DNA of 64,000 bases from DSXH01 sp964532065. GTDB lineage: Bacteria > Bacteroidota > Ignavibacteria > Ignavibacteriales > Melioribacteraceae. Within the stretch, counting starts at the first letter, position 1, and the number at the start of each line of letters is the position of its first letter. A program made the translations under genes and the position numbers. The stretch lies in contig CAZHHG010000003.1 in the NCBI GenBank assembly GCA_964532065.1, positions 53,298 through 117,297 on the forward strand, read 5' to 3'. Positions 36,164 to 45,049 of this stretch are shown one piece after another. Under the pieces are notes generated by a model. The model was given only the letters and a program-made list of their open reading frames with translations, was not told where the DNA came from and did no database searches.

Positions 36164-36349
36164 AACTCTCCGGTATTACTTATTCAAACATTTCGACATG
36201 AATGGCGAGACAGTCGACTTATCCGTCATTCAGATCATTTTACTCTCTGGGAAAATCGTTTTTTTATGTAATAAATCCAAGTCGTGGACTGGCACAAAAA
36301 TTAATAATGTAATAGCGAAACTTTATTAACAAATAAAAGGAGTTACAAA

Positions 36350-36688
36350 ATGAAACGCTTAGCATTATTTGCATCAGTTCTTTTCCTCGCACTTGTATTC
36401 ACTTCCAATTCCTATGCACAAACAACACCAGCCGGAAACGGTAAAGGACCCGGCACAAAAGTAAACTGGGTGGATGCCGACGGCGACGGTATTTGCGATA
36501 ACGTCAGTACTTCTCAACAGGGTGTAAACAGAGCAGGTAAAGGATACGGAAAGAAAGATGGAAGCGGTACACCTTCCAGACCGCAGGACGGTACAGGATT
36601 TGGTAAAAAGGGCGGAAACGCCACCGGAACAGGTGTTCATGACGGAACCGGACCTAAAGGCAGCGGATATCGTGGCGGAAGAAAATAA
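36350..36688 (+). CDS. Secreted Gly-rich protein with DxDGDGxCD calcium-binding-like loop
   Basis: The 112-residue protein has a signal peptide ending at SYAQ (about residue 24). After it comes WVDADGDGICDN (residues 40-51; Asp42, Asp44, Asp46, Asp50), an EF-hand/dockerin-like loop. A low-complexity, Gly/Lys-rich tail with repeated DGTG and GKG units fills the rest. AAAAGGAGTTACAAA precedes the ATG. I associate short secreted proteins with this loop with DUF134/NifX loci from general knowledge. Function is unknown; metal binding outside the cytoplasm is a guess. Confidence 0.75.
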   Translation: MKRLALFASVLFLALVFTSNSYAQTTPAGNGKGPGTKVNWVDADGDGICDNVSTSQQGVNRAGKGYGKKDGSGTPSRPQDGTGFGKKGGNATGTGVHDGTGPKGSGYRGGRK

Positions 36689-36712
36689 ATAATCAATAAT
36701 CCTTATGTATTG

Positions 36713-36750
36713 AGAGCGTGGGAAATCTCACGCTCTTTATATTTTATTTT
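36713..36750 (+). terminator. Rho-independent terminator after the Gly-rich secreted protein gene
   Basis: AGAGCGTG (36713-36720) and CACGCTCT (36729-36736) form an 8-bp stem with an 8-base loop, followed by a T-rich tail. It ends the transcript 25 bases after the stop codon. Confidence 0.75.
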
Positions 36751-36779
36751 GATAATTGCATAAATACTGTGTATTTTTG
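36748..36779 (+). promoter_or_regulatory. Bacteroidetes-type promoter of the DUF134 operon
   Basis: TTTG (36748-36751), a 20-base spacer and TATTTTTG (36772-36779) match the TTTG/TAnnTTTG promoter consensus. The start of transcription would fall inside the adjoining 22-bp palindrome, which fits repression by a protein bound there. Confidence 0.55.
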
Positions 36780-36800
36780 TTATGAGCATATGCTCATAAC
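36779..36800. promoter_or_regulatory. 22-bp perfect palindrome, probable operator of the DUF134 operon
   Basis: GTTATGAGCAT is followed directly by its reverse complement ATGCTCATAAC. The palindrome touches the TATTTTTG box and ends five bases before the DUF134 start codon. Position and symmetry indicate a dimeric HTH protein, most simply DUF134 itself, binding over the transcription start. Confidence 0.65.
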
Positions 36801-36805
36801 TAATT

Positions 36806-37105
36806 ATGGCGAGACCCTTTAAGAAAAGAAGAATAAGATGTAATCCCTCTGCTTATTATTTCAAGCCGCGCGGTATTCCAATGAATGAACTTCAGGAGAT
36901 TATTCTCAAACCGGACGAACTGGAGGCTTTGCGCCTCGCAGATTTAATGGAATATTCTCATGACAAATCAGCGGTTCAGATGAAAATATCACGTGCTACA
37001 TTCGGAAGGATCGTAGCTTCGGCACGTTATAAAATCGCCGACGCTCTTCTTAATGGAAAAGCCGTTAGAGTCGCAGAAAAATTATTAATAAACAAACGAG
37101 GTTGA
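36806..37105 (+). CDS. DUF134 family HTH protein
   Basis: The 99-residue protein matches the DUF134 family: RPFKKRRIRCNP at the N terminus, KPRGIPMNELQEIILKPDE, then an HTH region EALRLADLMEYSHDKSAVQ-MKISRATFGRIVASAR. Family members are predicted DNA-binding proteins, commonly next to NifX/NifB-type genes. The next gene starts one base after its stop, so the two are co-translated. The palindrome upstream is probably its autoregulatory site. Confidence 0.88.
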   Translation: MARPFKKRRIRCNPSAYYFKPRGIPMNELQEIILKPDELEALRLADLMEYSHDKSAVQMKISRATFGRIVASARYKIADALLNGKAVRVAEKLLINKRG

Positions 37106-37106
37106 A

Positions 37107-37490
37107 ATGAAAATTGCAGTTGCTTCAGATAATCAGGTGAATGTTTCGGGACATCTGGGAAAGGTTGGCGGATTTATTATTTATGAAATCGAAGATTCGA
37201 AAATTGCTGGCAAAAATTTTATTAAAAATAGTTTTACAAATCATGCCCGCGGTGAAAATCATAGCCATCATGGCGACGGTCAGCATCATTCACATTCCCG
37301 GTTGATCAACGCACTTGAGGGAGTTGAAACTCTGATTTTCCTCTCCGGCGGTTGGCGAGTGGTTGAAGATCTAAAAAACAACGGAATAAAACCTTTTCTT
37401 ACAGACGAAACCGATGCGGACAGAGCAGTTGTCAGATATTTAAAAAACGAGCTTGTAGAAAAAGTCGGTAATATCTGCAATCATCATTAA
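37107..37490 (+). CDS. NifX/NifB-type dinitrogenase iron-molybdenum cofactor domain protein
   Basis: The 127-residue protein is a single NifX-like (Fe-Mo cluster-binding) domain beginning KIAVASDNQVNVSGHLGK. It ends in a typical AVVRYLKNELVEK helix. A His-rich insert (His46, 52, 54, 55, 60, 61, 63) and a C-terminal CNHH may bind metal. No nitrogenase genes are in the window, so a role in nitrogen fixation is unlikely; metal or cluster trafficking is more plausible. It is the second gene of the DUF134 operon and converges with the TonB receptor gene. Confidence 0.85.
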   Translation: MKIAVASDNQVNVSGHLGKVGGFIIYEIEDSKIAGKNFIKNSFTNHARGENHSHHGDGQHHSHSRLINALEGVETLIFLSGGWRVVEDLKNNGIKPFLTDETDADRAVVRYLKNELVEKVGNICNHH

Positions 37491-37512
37491 ATTGAACGAT
37501 ATTATTATATTT

Positions 37513-39705
37513 TCAGAAATAGATCTCGGTACTAAGCGATACATTGCGGATCGGCGCAATATTCCCAATAAACTCCACATAGTTGTAGTTGAAAAGATTC
37601 CTTGCATTGAGATAAATTTTTGCGGGTATATTCCATATTAAAAAATTATAACCGGCAGTAATATCTGTTACAAAAACGGGAACCCGTTTGTCGCCGTCGA
37701 CTACAAGAGCCAGCGGGGGTTCAACGAGTGCGTTATCAATCTCTTCAATCCTGCTCCAGTGTCTGAAATCGATTCCAAAATCGAATTGCCCGGGTGAATA
37801 TTTTATTTGAGCGTAAACTGAATTGCGTGGACGGTATTTCATCGATCGGTTCTTTTCAATATCCCTGGCCCATAAATAATTATAGCCGACAGAAACTTTA
37901 AGCTCCTCCGGAATAATAGACCAATCGAGAATTGTTTCAATTCCCTGAATCGTGGCTTTGGAGAGGTTTATAAATTGAATATCACCTTCGTTTGTGAGAT
38001 TTGCTTCAATAAAATTATTGTATTCGGTATGAAACAGAGCCGCGTCGAAATTTATTCCCGGCCCGATTTTATACTGGACCCCGAATTCGAATGATAGACT
38101 TGTTTCGGAAGTAAGGTTAGGATTCTCCTTAACCCCGACACCTCCCCCCACGGCGGCCGAAGTAAAAACCTCAGCAGGTGTTGGTGCCCTGAATCCGGTA
38201 CCAATGGAAGCCCGTAAAATTATATCGTTGTTAAGTTTATAATTAAGACCGAGCCGTGGTGTAATGGCGTTCTTTCCCGAAATCGTATCAATCTTAATAT
38301 AATCGAAGCGTAATCCGGCTGTAGCAATTAAATTTTTAATTCCTTTATATTCGGCCTGCAAGTAGGCGCCGGCACCGTAAAAATGTGTGTTCGAAAATAT
38401 GTTTGAATTTACATCCGAGTAGGAAGCTTCAAGTCCAGTTGTTATGATCAGATTATCCGAAGCGAAATAATTCGTAAGAAATTCACCCCTGAACAGATTT
38501 GCTATGGAACTTGTAATCTCCAGTCCATACCCGTCGAAACTGGTTCTGTAATAACTCCCTTTCACCTCCGAAGTAAAATTCTCGTTGAACTTATGATGGT
38601 AAATTAATCCGTTGAATATCCTGTCAGACAATACATAATTCCCGTTTTCTTCATCTTTAGGAACCAAAGCATTCCTTGAATCCTTCCAGTATAGAAAGTT
38701 GCCCCTGTTGGAATAAAGATAATTCGAGAAGAAAAGAATGTAATTATCAGGTGTGAATGAATAACTCAATTTAATGTGACCGAGGTACCTTTTAAAATAA
38801 TCATTCTGCCGGTAGCTCATATTGTCGAATTTTTTGAGTGAAAGTGTGTAACCGAGTTTTTCTGAAGAGCCGGAATGCGTTAATTCAATTCCATAAAATG
38901 TTCTGTAGTTATCATTCCATTTCCAGAGATCGTGCGAGGGTTTATCGTAAGCACCTAAATAACTTTTAAAATATGTAACAGGGCTCTGTACTTTTCCTTT
39001 TGTGATTATATTAATAACACCGCCAATTGCAGATGAACCGTAGAGCGAACTCGCGGGACCTTTTATAACTTCAACCCTTTCGATATCTGATAAAGGAATC
39101 AATTCCCAGACAACATCACCATTATCACCCGCATATAGAGGGATACCATTAATGGCTACGAGAACCCGGGCGCCAACCCCTTTGCTGTATCCGCTTGAAC
39201 CGCGAATGCTTACCTGCTCAAGATTCATTTGAACCCCGGGAATATACCGGAGCATATCGTCGAACGAAATAAAATTTTTACGATTGATATAGTCGGGCTG
39301 AATTATTGTTGTGCTTGCTGTTATATCCTCCAGCCTCTGTTCGTATTTCGAAGCGCTTACAATTACCTGTTCCGTTTCAATTACGGCTTCTCTTAAAACA
39401 ATTGTTACCGGTTTTGAAGATGCACCAACAGTAATATTTCTGATTGTCCGCTTTCCATACCCGATACATGATGCTTCAAGGTTGTAGACACCGAATGGAA
39501 CGTTCTTAATCTCAAAATTTCCATTTAAATCCGACGCGTCGCCGTAGGTTGTTCCCGAAATAATCAGATTGGCGCCCGGTATCGGCTGAGCTTTATCGCT
39601 TATTACTTTACCTATTACCGAACCGGTTTGAGCCGATATCGAGATAAATGGGAGAATACATATCACGGATAAAAGCTTTATTAAAGATCCTTCTGCTTTT
39701 TTCAT
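37513..39705 (-). CDS. TonB-dependent outer membrane receptor
   Basis: From ATG 39705 the protein has 730 residues. A signal peptide ends near SISAQ, followed by a carboxypeptidase-regulatory-like domain (GKVISDKAQPIPGANLII), a plug domain (ISFDDMLRYIPGVQM, RVEVIKGPASSLYGSSAIGG) and a 22-strand barrel ending in an aromatic residue (EIYF). It imports a large solute such as an iron chelate, cobalamin or similar across the outer membrane with TonB energy. A longer frame begins at 39759, but GGAAAAGGATCTCGGT before 39705 is a better ribosome-binding site and gives a normal signal. The lipoprotein gene lies 16 bases upstream. Confidence 0.88.
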   Translation of the reverse strand: MKKAEGSLIKLLSVICILPFISISAQTGSVIGKVISDKAQPIPGANLIISGTTYGDASDLNGNFEIKNVPFGVYNLEASCIGYGKRTIRNITVGASSKPVTIVLREAVIETEQVIVSASKYEQRLEDITASTTIIQPDYINRKNFISFDDMLRYIPGVQMNLEQVSIRGSSGYSKGVGARVLVAINGIPLYAGDNGDVVWELIPLSDIERVEVIKGPASSLYGSSAIGGVINIITKGKVQSPVTYFKSYLGAYDKPSHDLWKWNDNYRTFYGIELTHSGSSEKLGYTLSLKKFDNMSYRQNDYFKRYLGHIKLSYSFTPDNYILFFSNYLYSNRGNFLYWKDSRNALVPKDEENGNYVLSDRIFNGLIYHHKFNENFTSEVKGSYYRTSFDGYGLEITSSIANLFRGEFLTNYFASDNLIITTGLEASYSDVNSNIFSNTHFYGAGAYLQAEYKGIKNLIATAGLRFDYIKIDTISGKNAITPRLGLNYKLNNDIILRASIGTGFRAPTPAEVFTSAAVGGGVGVKENPNLTSETSLSFEFGVQYKIGPGINFDAALFHTEYNNFIEANLTNEGDIQFINLSKATIQGIETILDWSIIPEELKVSVGYNYLWARDIEKNRSMKYRPRNSVYAQIKYSPGQFDFGIDFRHWSRIEEIDNALVEPPLALVVDGDKRVPVFVTDITAGYNFLIWNIPAKIYLNARNLFNYNYVEFIGNIAPIRNVSLSTEIYF

Positions 39706-39721
39706 ACCGAGATCCTTTTCC

Positions 39722-40234
39722 TTACATTGGCGGCTGGGGCGGTGGATTATTAAAATCAACTTTTATATTTACGTCAGGCGTGACCTGATTGGAACGGATT
39801 ATCAAACTCTTTGGATTTGTCTGAACATCGTTGAAACAGTAGACTCCTACAACAGTCCAGTCCTTTCTTAAGAAAGAGATCTCCGGTGTATTCGATTGCG
39901 CGACAGCAACGTACTTATACTCCCCGGGATAGAGAGTAATTATATCAGCAAGAAAATTATCTTCAAGGGAGTTATAGGAGAATAAAGTATCCCTGTATGG
40001 TATAGAGTCTACTATAAACGCGAAATTCTGAATTGAAAAATCATTTGCTGTAAGTAAAGGATTTTTAAATACAACGATATGTGTCCGTTTTATCCCCTCT
40101 GGCCATGTACCCGAGAATGTGACACTTCCTCTGAAACCTCCCGGAAGAATCGGCTCGCCGGGCTCAATCCCTTTATCGCAGCCCTGTAGAAGAATAAATC
40201 CCGAAATAATTAAAACGGCAAAGAATTTATGCAT
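39722..40234 (-). CDS. Lipoprotein encoded with the TonB receptor
   Basis: The 170-residue protein has a lipoprotein signal with LLQGC (Cys19). The mature part is beta-rich (GFRGSVTFSGTWPEG, ITLYPGEYKYVAVAQ), like an Ig- or transthyretin-type fold, and ends in a Pro-rich tail (NNPPPQPPM). No family is recognised with certainty. It is probably a surface lipoprotein that binds the ligand or assists the receptor, in the manner of SusD-like partners but unrelated to them. Confidence 0.68.
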   Translation of the reverse strand: MHKFFAVLIISGFILLQGCDKGIEPGEPILPGGFRGSVTFSGTWPEGIKRTHIVVFKNPLLTANDFSIQNFAFIVDSIPYRDTLFSYNSLEDNFLADIITLYPGEYKYVAVAQSNTPEISFLRKDWTVVGVYCFNDVQTNPKSLIIRSNQVTPDVNIKVDFNNPPPQPPM

Positions 40235-40378
40235 TTACGACCTTCTTTCTTAATACCGGGCAAATATAGAAGTTTAGTCACAAATCGCCAATAGACTAAT
40301 TTATAAAATGAATAGTCTTAAACGACAATATGGTTTTAGATAAATTCAAATGTGTGGATTTTGACCGATCCTATTATT

Positions 40379-43300
40379 ATGATAATGAAAAGGTTTTTGA
40401 AAATTTTGCAAAAAAAGTCCACTAAATATTACCTCTTGGTTTTAATTCATCTCTGGATTCTTTCATTATCAAACGCACAGGAAGGACAATACCAGTTTAA
40501 GCAGATAAATATTGAGGACGGACTTTCTCAAAGCACAATTAATTGTATGCTTCAGGATAGCAAGGGATATATCTGGATTGGAACTGCCAATGGATTAAAC
40601 AGATATGACGGGTATAACTTCAAAATATTTGTAAATGATCCTCTCGATTCCACATCAATTTCGGATAACAGTATTCTTTCAATTTATGAAGATGAAAAAG
40701 GATTAATATGGATCGGAACCGTGGAGGGAGTCCTTAATAGTTTTAACAGGAAGACAGGATTATTTAAAAGATATAATATTACGGAGAGAATAAAAATAGA
40801 TCCCGCGTTCGATGAAAGACGTTTTGAATTTCCGTTGCCCTATTCAAGACATGGGGATAAGGCAATAACCGCAATTGTAAAGGGGAATAATAATTCTCTC
40901 TGGCTCGGTACCTGGGGTGCAGGACTGATTAATTTTAATACTATTACCGGAGAGACTAAATATTTCGGTCTGGGCCTTAATGATCAAACAGGGTTCAGAG
41001 CTAAAAGAATTAAATCAATAATCTCTTCAGGTAATGATATCTGGATCGGAACGATTGGTGAAGGAATCTATAAATTAATTGAATCGGACAGCAAGCAAAC
41101 TTTTATACACTTCCAGAAGGGAACCGGAAATAAGAGTTTGACCGATAACCAGATTATCGATCTCCTCGCTGATAAAGACGGTGGATTGTGGATCGGAACA
41201 TACGGAGGCGGATTAAATTATTTATCGAAACAGGATCAGTCGTTATCCCCCGATAACGCCTCGTTTACTTCCTATTTAAGCGGTTCCGGAGAAGGAGCTT
41301 CTGTTTCGAGTAATTTTATTACCGCACTTATCCAGGACAGCTTTGGTGCGATTTGGATTGGAACATACGGCGGCGGCCTCAATAAATTTGATCCTTCAAA
41401 AAAAATCTTTAGAAGCTACAGAAACGACCCGAATGTTCAATCGACTATATCGAAGAATGATATTCTATCTCTGCTGGAAGATAATTCAGGTAATATCTGG
41501 ATTGGAACTCATTTAGGAAAAGGACTTAATAAATTTGAACGTTCCAGTATTAAGTTCAAGCAGTTAAACAGGGATATTTACAATAAAAACGGTTTGAACG
41601 ACGATATAGTCTGGGCTATTACTGAGGATGATAAAGAAAATATCTGGATCGGTACATATAACGGCGGATTAAATAAATGGGATAGAAAAACCAATCTCTT
41701 TTCATATTTCCGTTCACAGCCCGGTAATCAATTATCGTTGAGCGACAATCATATCAGATCTCTGTTGTATGATGACCGCGGATTACTCTGGGTCGGAACC
41801 TATGAAGGCGGGCTAAATCTCTTCTTCCTGAACTCCGGCCGTTTTGAAAGCTACCGTAATATTCCTGATGACAGTTTGAGTCTCGGTGCAAATCAGGTTC
41901 AGTCAATTTTCATTGACAGCGAAAAGAATGTCTGGGTCGGTACTTTCGGCGGAGGACTGAATAAGGTAAATTCTTTCAGCGAATTTCCCGAAAAACTTTC
42001 CTTTGAAATTTTTAAACATAATCCCTCCGATCCTTTCAGTCTGAGCGATAACCGTGTTTATACGATCTTTGAAGATTCTGAAGGGATATTATGGGTTGGT
42101 ACTTTCGGAGGAGGACTTAACAGGTTCGATAAAAGAAACAAAAATTTTATTTCTTACAAAAATATTTCAGGTGATGAATCCAGCTTAAGCGATAACCGTA
42201 TTATGGGAATTTACGAGGATACCAGAAAAAACCTCTGGATTTCTACATACGGCGGCGGACTTTTAAAATTTGATAAGAAGAAAGAAAAGTTTTTAAGATA
42301 CAATCAGAGTAACCGGCTTTACAGCTCCGTTGTATATGGAGTTCTGGAGGATATGAGCGGTAACTTCTGGATGAGTTCCGATAACGGCCTTTTTAAATTT
42401 TATTCCAGTTCAGAATTGTTTACCCAGTATGATCTGAGCGATGGTTTGCAGAGCCTTGAATTCAGCGGAGGGGCTTACTTCAAATCACAGAGCGGTGAAA
42501 TGTTTTTCGGTGGAATTAACGGAATCAATTATTTTCATCCCGACAGTGTAAAGGACAATTACTTTATTCCCCCCATAGTAATTAGTTCCATCAGGATATT
42601 CAACGAACCGGTTAAAGGTGAGGTTGATTCAATTTATGTTTCATATGATCAGAATTTTCTTTCGATTGAATTCTCTGCACTCGATTATTCCAATCCAACA
42701 GACAACCAGTACGCATATATACTCGAAGGTATGGAAAAGGAATGGCATTATGTGGACGCCCGCAGAAGGATTGTAAATTATACAAACCTGGCTCCCGGCA
42801 GCTATATTTTCAGGGTGCGGGGCTCTAATAACGACGGTGTCTGGAATAATGTCGGGACCGAGCTTCATATTTTCATCTCCCCACCCTACTGGCAGACGTG
42901 GTGGTTTATTACGCTTGCGGTTCTTTTTGTTGCATTTGTAATCTATTACCTCGGAACCGTCCGGTACAGAAATCTTCTTTCAATTGAAAAACTGAAAAGC
43001 AAACTTTCTGCGGATCTTCACGATAATATTGGTTCCGGACTCACAGAAATTTCTATTTTAAGCGAGCTTGCTTCAAACGAATTGAAATCAAATTCCGCCG
43101 ATCCTTTGCATAAAGTCAGCCTCATAAGCGAAAAAGCCAGGATGCTGATCGATAATATGAGCGATATTGTCTGGATGGTAAATCCACACCGGGATTCACT
43201 ATATCACGTAATTCTTCGTCTTAAAGATTCCTACAGCGATTTTCTGAATTCGATGGAGATCTCGTTCGGAACAGTAAACCTCGAAAAGTTTTCTTCAGTT

Positions 43301-43606
43301 CGACTTCCAATGGATTATAAGCAAAATCTCTTTTTGATCTTTAAAGAGGCAATTACAAATTCAATTAAGCACAGTAAATGCAAAAAGATAGTTCTGGAAG
43401 CTAACCTGAATAAGGATATTCTAGAACTCAGAATGGAAGACGACGGAAAAGGAATGAATCTCGACAATATTAAATACGGCAATGGAATTCTTAATATGAA
43501 GAGCCGGGCAAGGCTTATTGGGGGCGATCTTGAAATTCAATCTGATAGTTCCGGTACGAAGATCAGATTCAGAGGCAAGATTAGCGGAATCAATAAGTTT
43601 AGCTGA
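40379..43606 (+). CDS. Two-component propeller sensor histidine kinase
   Basis: The large periplasmic sensor has two seven-bladed propellers built from repeats of the form IWIGTxxGGLN (about residues 50-730). A Y_Y_Y domain follows (about 740-800), then one membrane helix (WWFITLAVLFVAFVIYYLG) and a HisKA_3 kinase with phospho-acceptor His in ADLHDNIGSGLTE. The ATPase domain has KEAITNSIKHS, DDGKGM and GNGI motifs. There is no fused receiver or regulator domain; the partner LuxR-type regulator lies 83 bases downstream. The first in-frame start is GTG 40352; ATG 40379 or 40385 gives a cleaner signal peptide, so I chose 40379. The signal is unknown, but relatives often sense oligosaccharides. 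Confidence 0.87.
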   Translation: MIMKRFLKILQKKSTKYYLLVLIHLWILSLSNAQEGQYQFKQINIEDGLSQSTINCMLQDSKGYIWIGTANGLNRYDGYNFKIFVNDPLDSTSISDNSILSIYEDEKGLIWIGTVEGVLNSFNRKTGLFKRYNITERIKIDPAFDERRFEFPLPYSRHGDKAITAIVKGNNNSLWLGTWGAGLINFNTITGETKYFGLGLNDQTGFRAKRIKSIISSGNDIWIGTIGEGIYKLIESDSKQTFIHFQKGTGNKSLTDNQIIDLLADKDGGLWIGTYGGGLNYLSKQDQSLSPDNASFTSYLSGSGEGASVSSNFITALIQDSFGAIWIGTYGGGLNKFDPSKKIFRSYRNDPNVQSTISKNDILSLLEDNSGNIWIGTHLGKGLNKFERSSIKFKQLNRDIYNKNGLNDDIVWAITEDDKENIWIGTYNGGLNKWDRKTNLFSYFRSQPGNQLSLSDNHIRSLLYDDRGLLWVGTYEGGLNLFFLNSGRFESYRNIPDDSLSLGANQVQSIFIDSEKNVWVGTFGGGLNKVNSFSEFPEKLSFEIFKHNPSDPFSLSDNRVYTIFEDSEGILWVGTFGGGLNRFDKRNKNFISYKNISGDESSLSDNRIMGIYEDTRKNLWISTYGGGLLKFDKKKEKFLRYNQSNRLYSSVVYGVLEDMSGNFWMSSDNGLFKFYSSSELFTQYDLSDGLQSLEFSGGAYFKSQSGEMFFGGINGINYFHPDSVKDNYFIPPIVISSIRIFNEPVKGEVDSIYVSYDQNFLSIEFSALDYSNPTDNQYAYILEGMEKEWHYVDARRRIVNYTNLAPGSYIFRVRGSNNDGVWNNVGTELHIFISPPYWQTWWFITLAVLFVAFVIYYLGTVRYRNLLSIEKLKSKLSADLHDNIGSGLTEISILSELASNELKSNSADPLHKVSLISEKARMLIDNMSDIVWMVNPHRDSLYHVILRLKDSYSDFLNSMEISFGTVNLEKFSSVRLPMDYKQNLFLIFKEAITNSIKHSKCKKIVLEANLNKDILELRMEDDGKGMNLDNIKYGNGILNMKSRARLIGGDLEIQSDSSGTKIRFRGKISGINKFS

Positions 43607-43689
43607 GACTTTCACTTCGATTTAATTCTCTGTCAGATTAAATAATTCCCCTAAAAATTCATTACTTTTACCTTGTCGAAATTCAATTA

Positions 43690-44334
43690 ATGCATATGAT
43701 CAAAGTAGCTATTATAGAGGACAATACAACTATAAGAGACGGACTGGCCGCACTTATTAACGGTACACCCGGCTACAGCTGCGTAGGATCGTTCCCGGAT
43801 TGCGAATCTTTCCTAAATAAAATTTCCGCCCTCGATATAAACGTTGTGCTTATGGATATCGGCCTACCCGGTATGAGCGGTATAGACGGAATTATAAAGG
43901 CCAAGAAAATCAAACCCGATCTTAATATTCTAATGCTAACTGTTTATGAGGATAGCCAGTCGGTCCTTAAAGCCCTCTGTGCGGGTGCAAGCGGGTATCT
44001 GGTAAAGAAAACGCCGCCTACTAGATTGCTTGAAGCTATTAAAGATGCCTTTGAGGGAGGAGCTCCCATGAGTTCACTTATTGCCCGTCAGGTGATAACT
44101 CTTTTCCAGCAGAACATCGGTGTGCAGAATGAAGATAAAGAGGCTCAACTTTCTTCGAGGGAAAAGGAAGTACTAACATCTCTTGCGGAAGGGAATAATT
44201 ATCAATCGATAGCCGACAGATTATTTATAAGCGTAGATACAGTAAGGCATCACATCAGAAACATCTACCGTAAACTTCATGTTCACTCACAATCCGAAGC
44301 TGTTGCAAAAGCAATTAGAAAGGGTATCATTTAA
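43690..44334 (+). CDS. NarL/LuxR-family response regulator
   Basis: The 214-residue protein has a receiver domain with the phospho-acceptor Asp56 (LMDIGLPG) and a Lys in YLVKK (about residue 104). A LuxR-type HTH follows (LSSREKEVLTSLAEGNN, IADRLFISVDTVRHHIRNIY). It should be phosphorylated by the HisKA_3 kinase upstream and act as a transcription factor. ATG 43690 or 43696 could be the start. Targets are not evident from sequence. Confidence 0.9.
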   Translation: MHMIKVAIIEDNTTIRDGLAALINGTPGYSCVGSFPDCESFLNKISALDINVVLMDIGLPGMSGIDGIIKAKKIKPDLNILMLTVYEDSQSVLKALCAGASGYLVKKTPPTRLLEAIKDAFEGGAPMSSLIARQVITLFQQNIGVQNEDKEAQLSSREKEVLTSLAEGNNYQSIADRLFISVDTVRHHIRNIYRKLHVHSQSEAVAKAIRKGII

Positions 44335-44535
44335 TCATATCATTCCTACCGCATAATCATGCAGGTCAGTGCATTTTTTAATCCCCTAAATCGTAAAAAC
44401 CGCACATTTGTGCTGTTGAGATGCCCTTTTTTATTTCATAATTAGAACCCGGGATCATTGATAGTTGCTTTGAGCCGGATTTGGAGGGGGAGTCCGGCAC
44501 TGGAAATAACAATCACAATATAAATGGAGGAGAAA

Positions 44536-44784
44536 ATGGAAAACACAGTTTTAGCAGAAAAGAATCCTCTTGCTGAATTAATTAGCGATGATATTTATTC
44601 ACTCCTTACAAGCCGTGGCCTGATTGATGAAAAGTCGGTCCGCGATTATATCATCAGAAAAAAATTCAAATCTCTCAGATCAAACAAAGTAAGTGCAAGC
44701 GATGCTATCGAATCTTTAAGGGAGGAATATCCTTACCTTCAATTCGATACTATCCGTAAAATCGTATATCAACCAAAGAATTGA
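44536..44784 (+). CDS. Small hypothetical protein, 82 aa
   Basis: The protein has 82 residues from ATG 44536, which is preceded five bases away by a strong GGAGG ribosome-binding site; an in-frame ATG at 44524 lies before that site and is less likely. The sequence is charged and helical (DDIYSLLTSRGLIDEKSVRDY, SASDAIESLREEYPYL), with no signal peptide or membrane segment. The SLLTSRGLIDEKSVRDYIIR part could be a helix-turn-helix, but no family is recognised. It is a monocistronic unit ended by a strong terminator. Confidence 0.7.
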   Translation: MENTVLAEKNPLAELISDDIYSLLTSRGLIDEKSVRDYIIRKKFKSLRSNKVSASDAIESLREEYPYLQFDTIRKIVYQPKN

Positions 44785-44817
44785 CACCACACAAATACTC
44801 CTCATAGAAAAGCAATG

Positions 44818-44852
44818 CCGGGAATTAATTGAAGTTAATTCCCGGTTTCTTT
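44818..44852 (+). terminator. Rho-independent terminator after the 82-aa gene
   Basis: CCGGGAATTAA (44818-44828) and TTAATTCCCGG (44835-44845) form a perfect 11-bp stem with a six-base loop, followed by TTTCTTTTT. Confidence 0.85.
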
Positions 44853-44915
44853 TTAAACCGATCTTAAAACAATTTGATTTTTAACTTAACCAGATAATTT
44901 CATCTTTATTTTTCA

Positions 44916-44923
44916 TAAATTTG
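44916..44923 (+). promoter_or_regulatory. TAnnTTTG promoter box upstream of hppA
   Basis: TAAATTTG matches the Bacteroidetes-type downstream promoter box and lies 126 bases before the pyrophosphatase start. No good TTTG box is found at the right distance upstream, so this is a weak call. It would imply a leader of about 120 bases. Confidence 0.3.
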
Positions 44924-45049
44924 CAACAATATTTTTTCGGGTAAATATTTTCAAAGATTGTTTCTTCAGAAATATCTTTCGATTAAATTCAAACCCGGCA
45001 TAATACCAGTTTTAAGTTTTATTAAATCTTAACAAAATGAGGAGTTAAT

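Noticed and set aside
37107..37490. Evidence for nitrogen fixation from the NifX-like gene
   Set aside because: No nifHDK or other nif genes are present, and single NifX-domain proteins next to DUF134 are common in non-fixers.
40235..40351. Cobalamin riboswitch before the TonB receptor operon
   Set aside because: The gap is only 117 bases and shows no B12-box-like conserved sequence that I can recognise.
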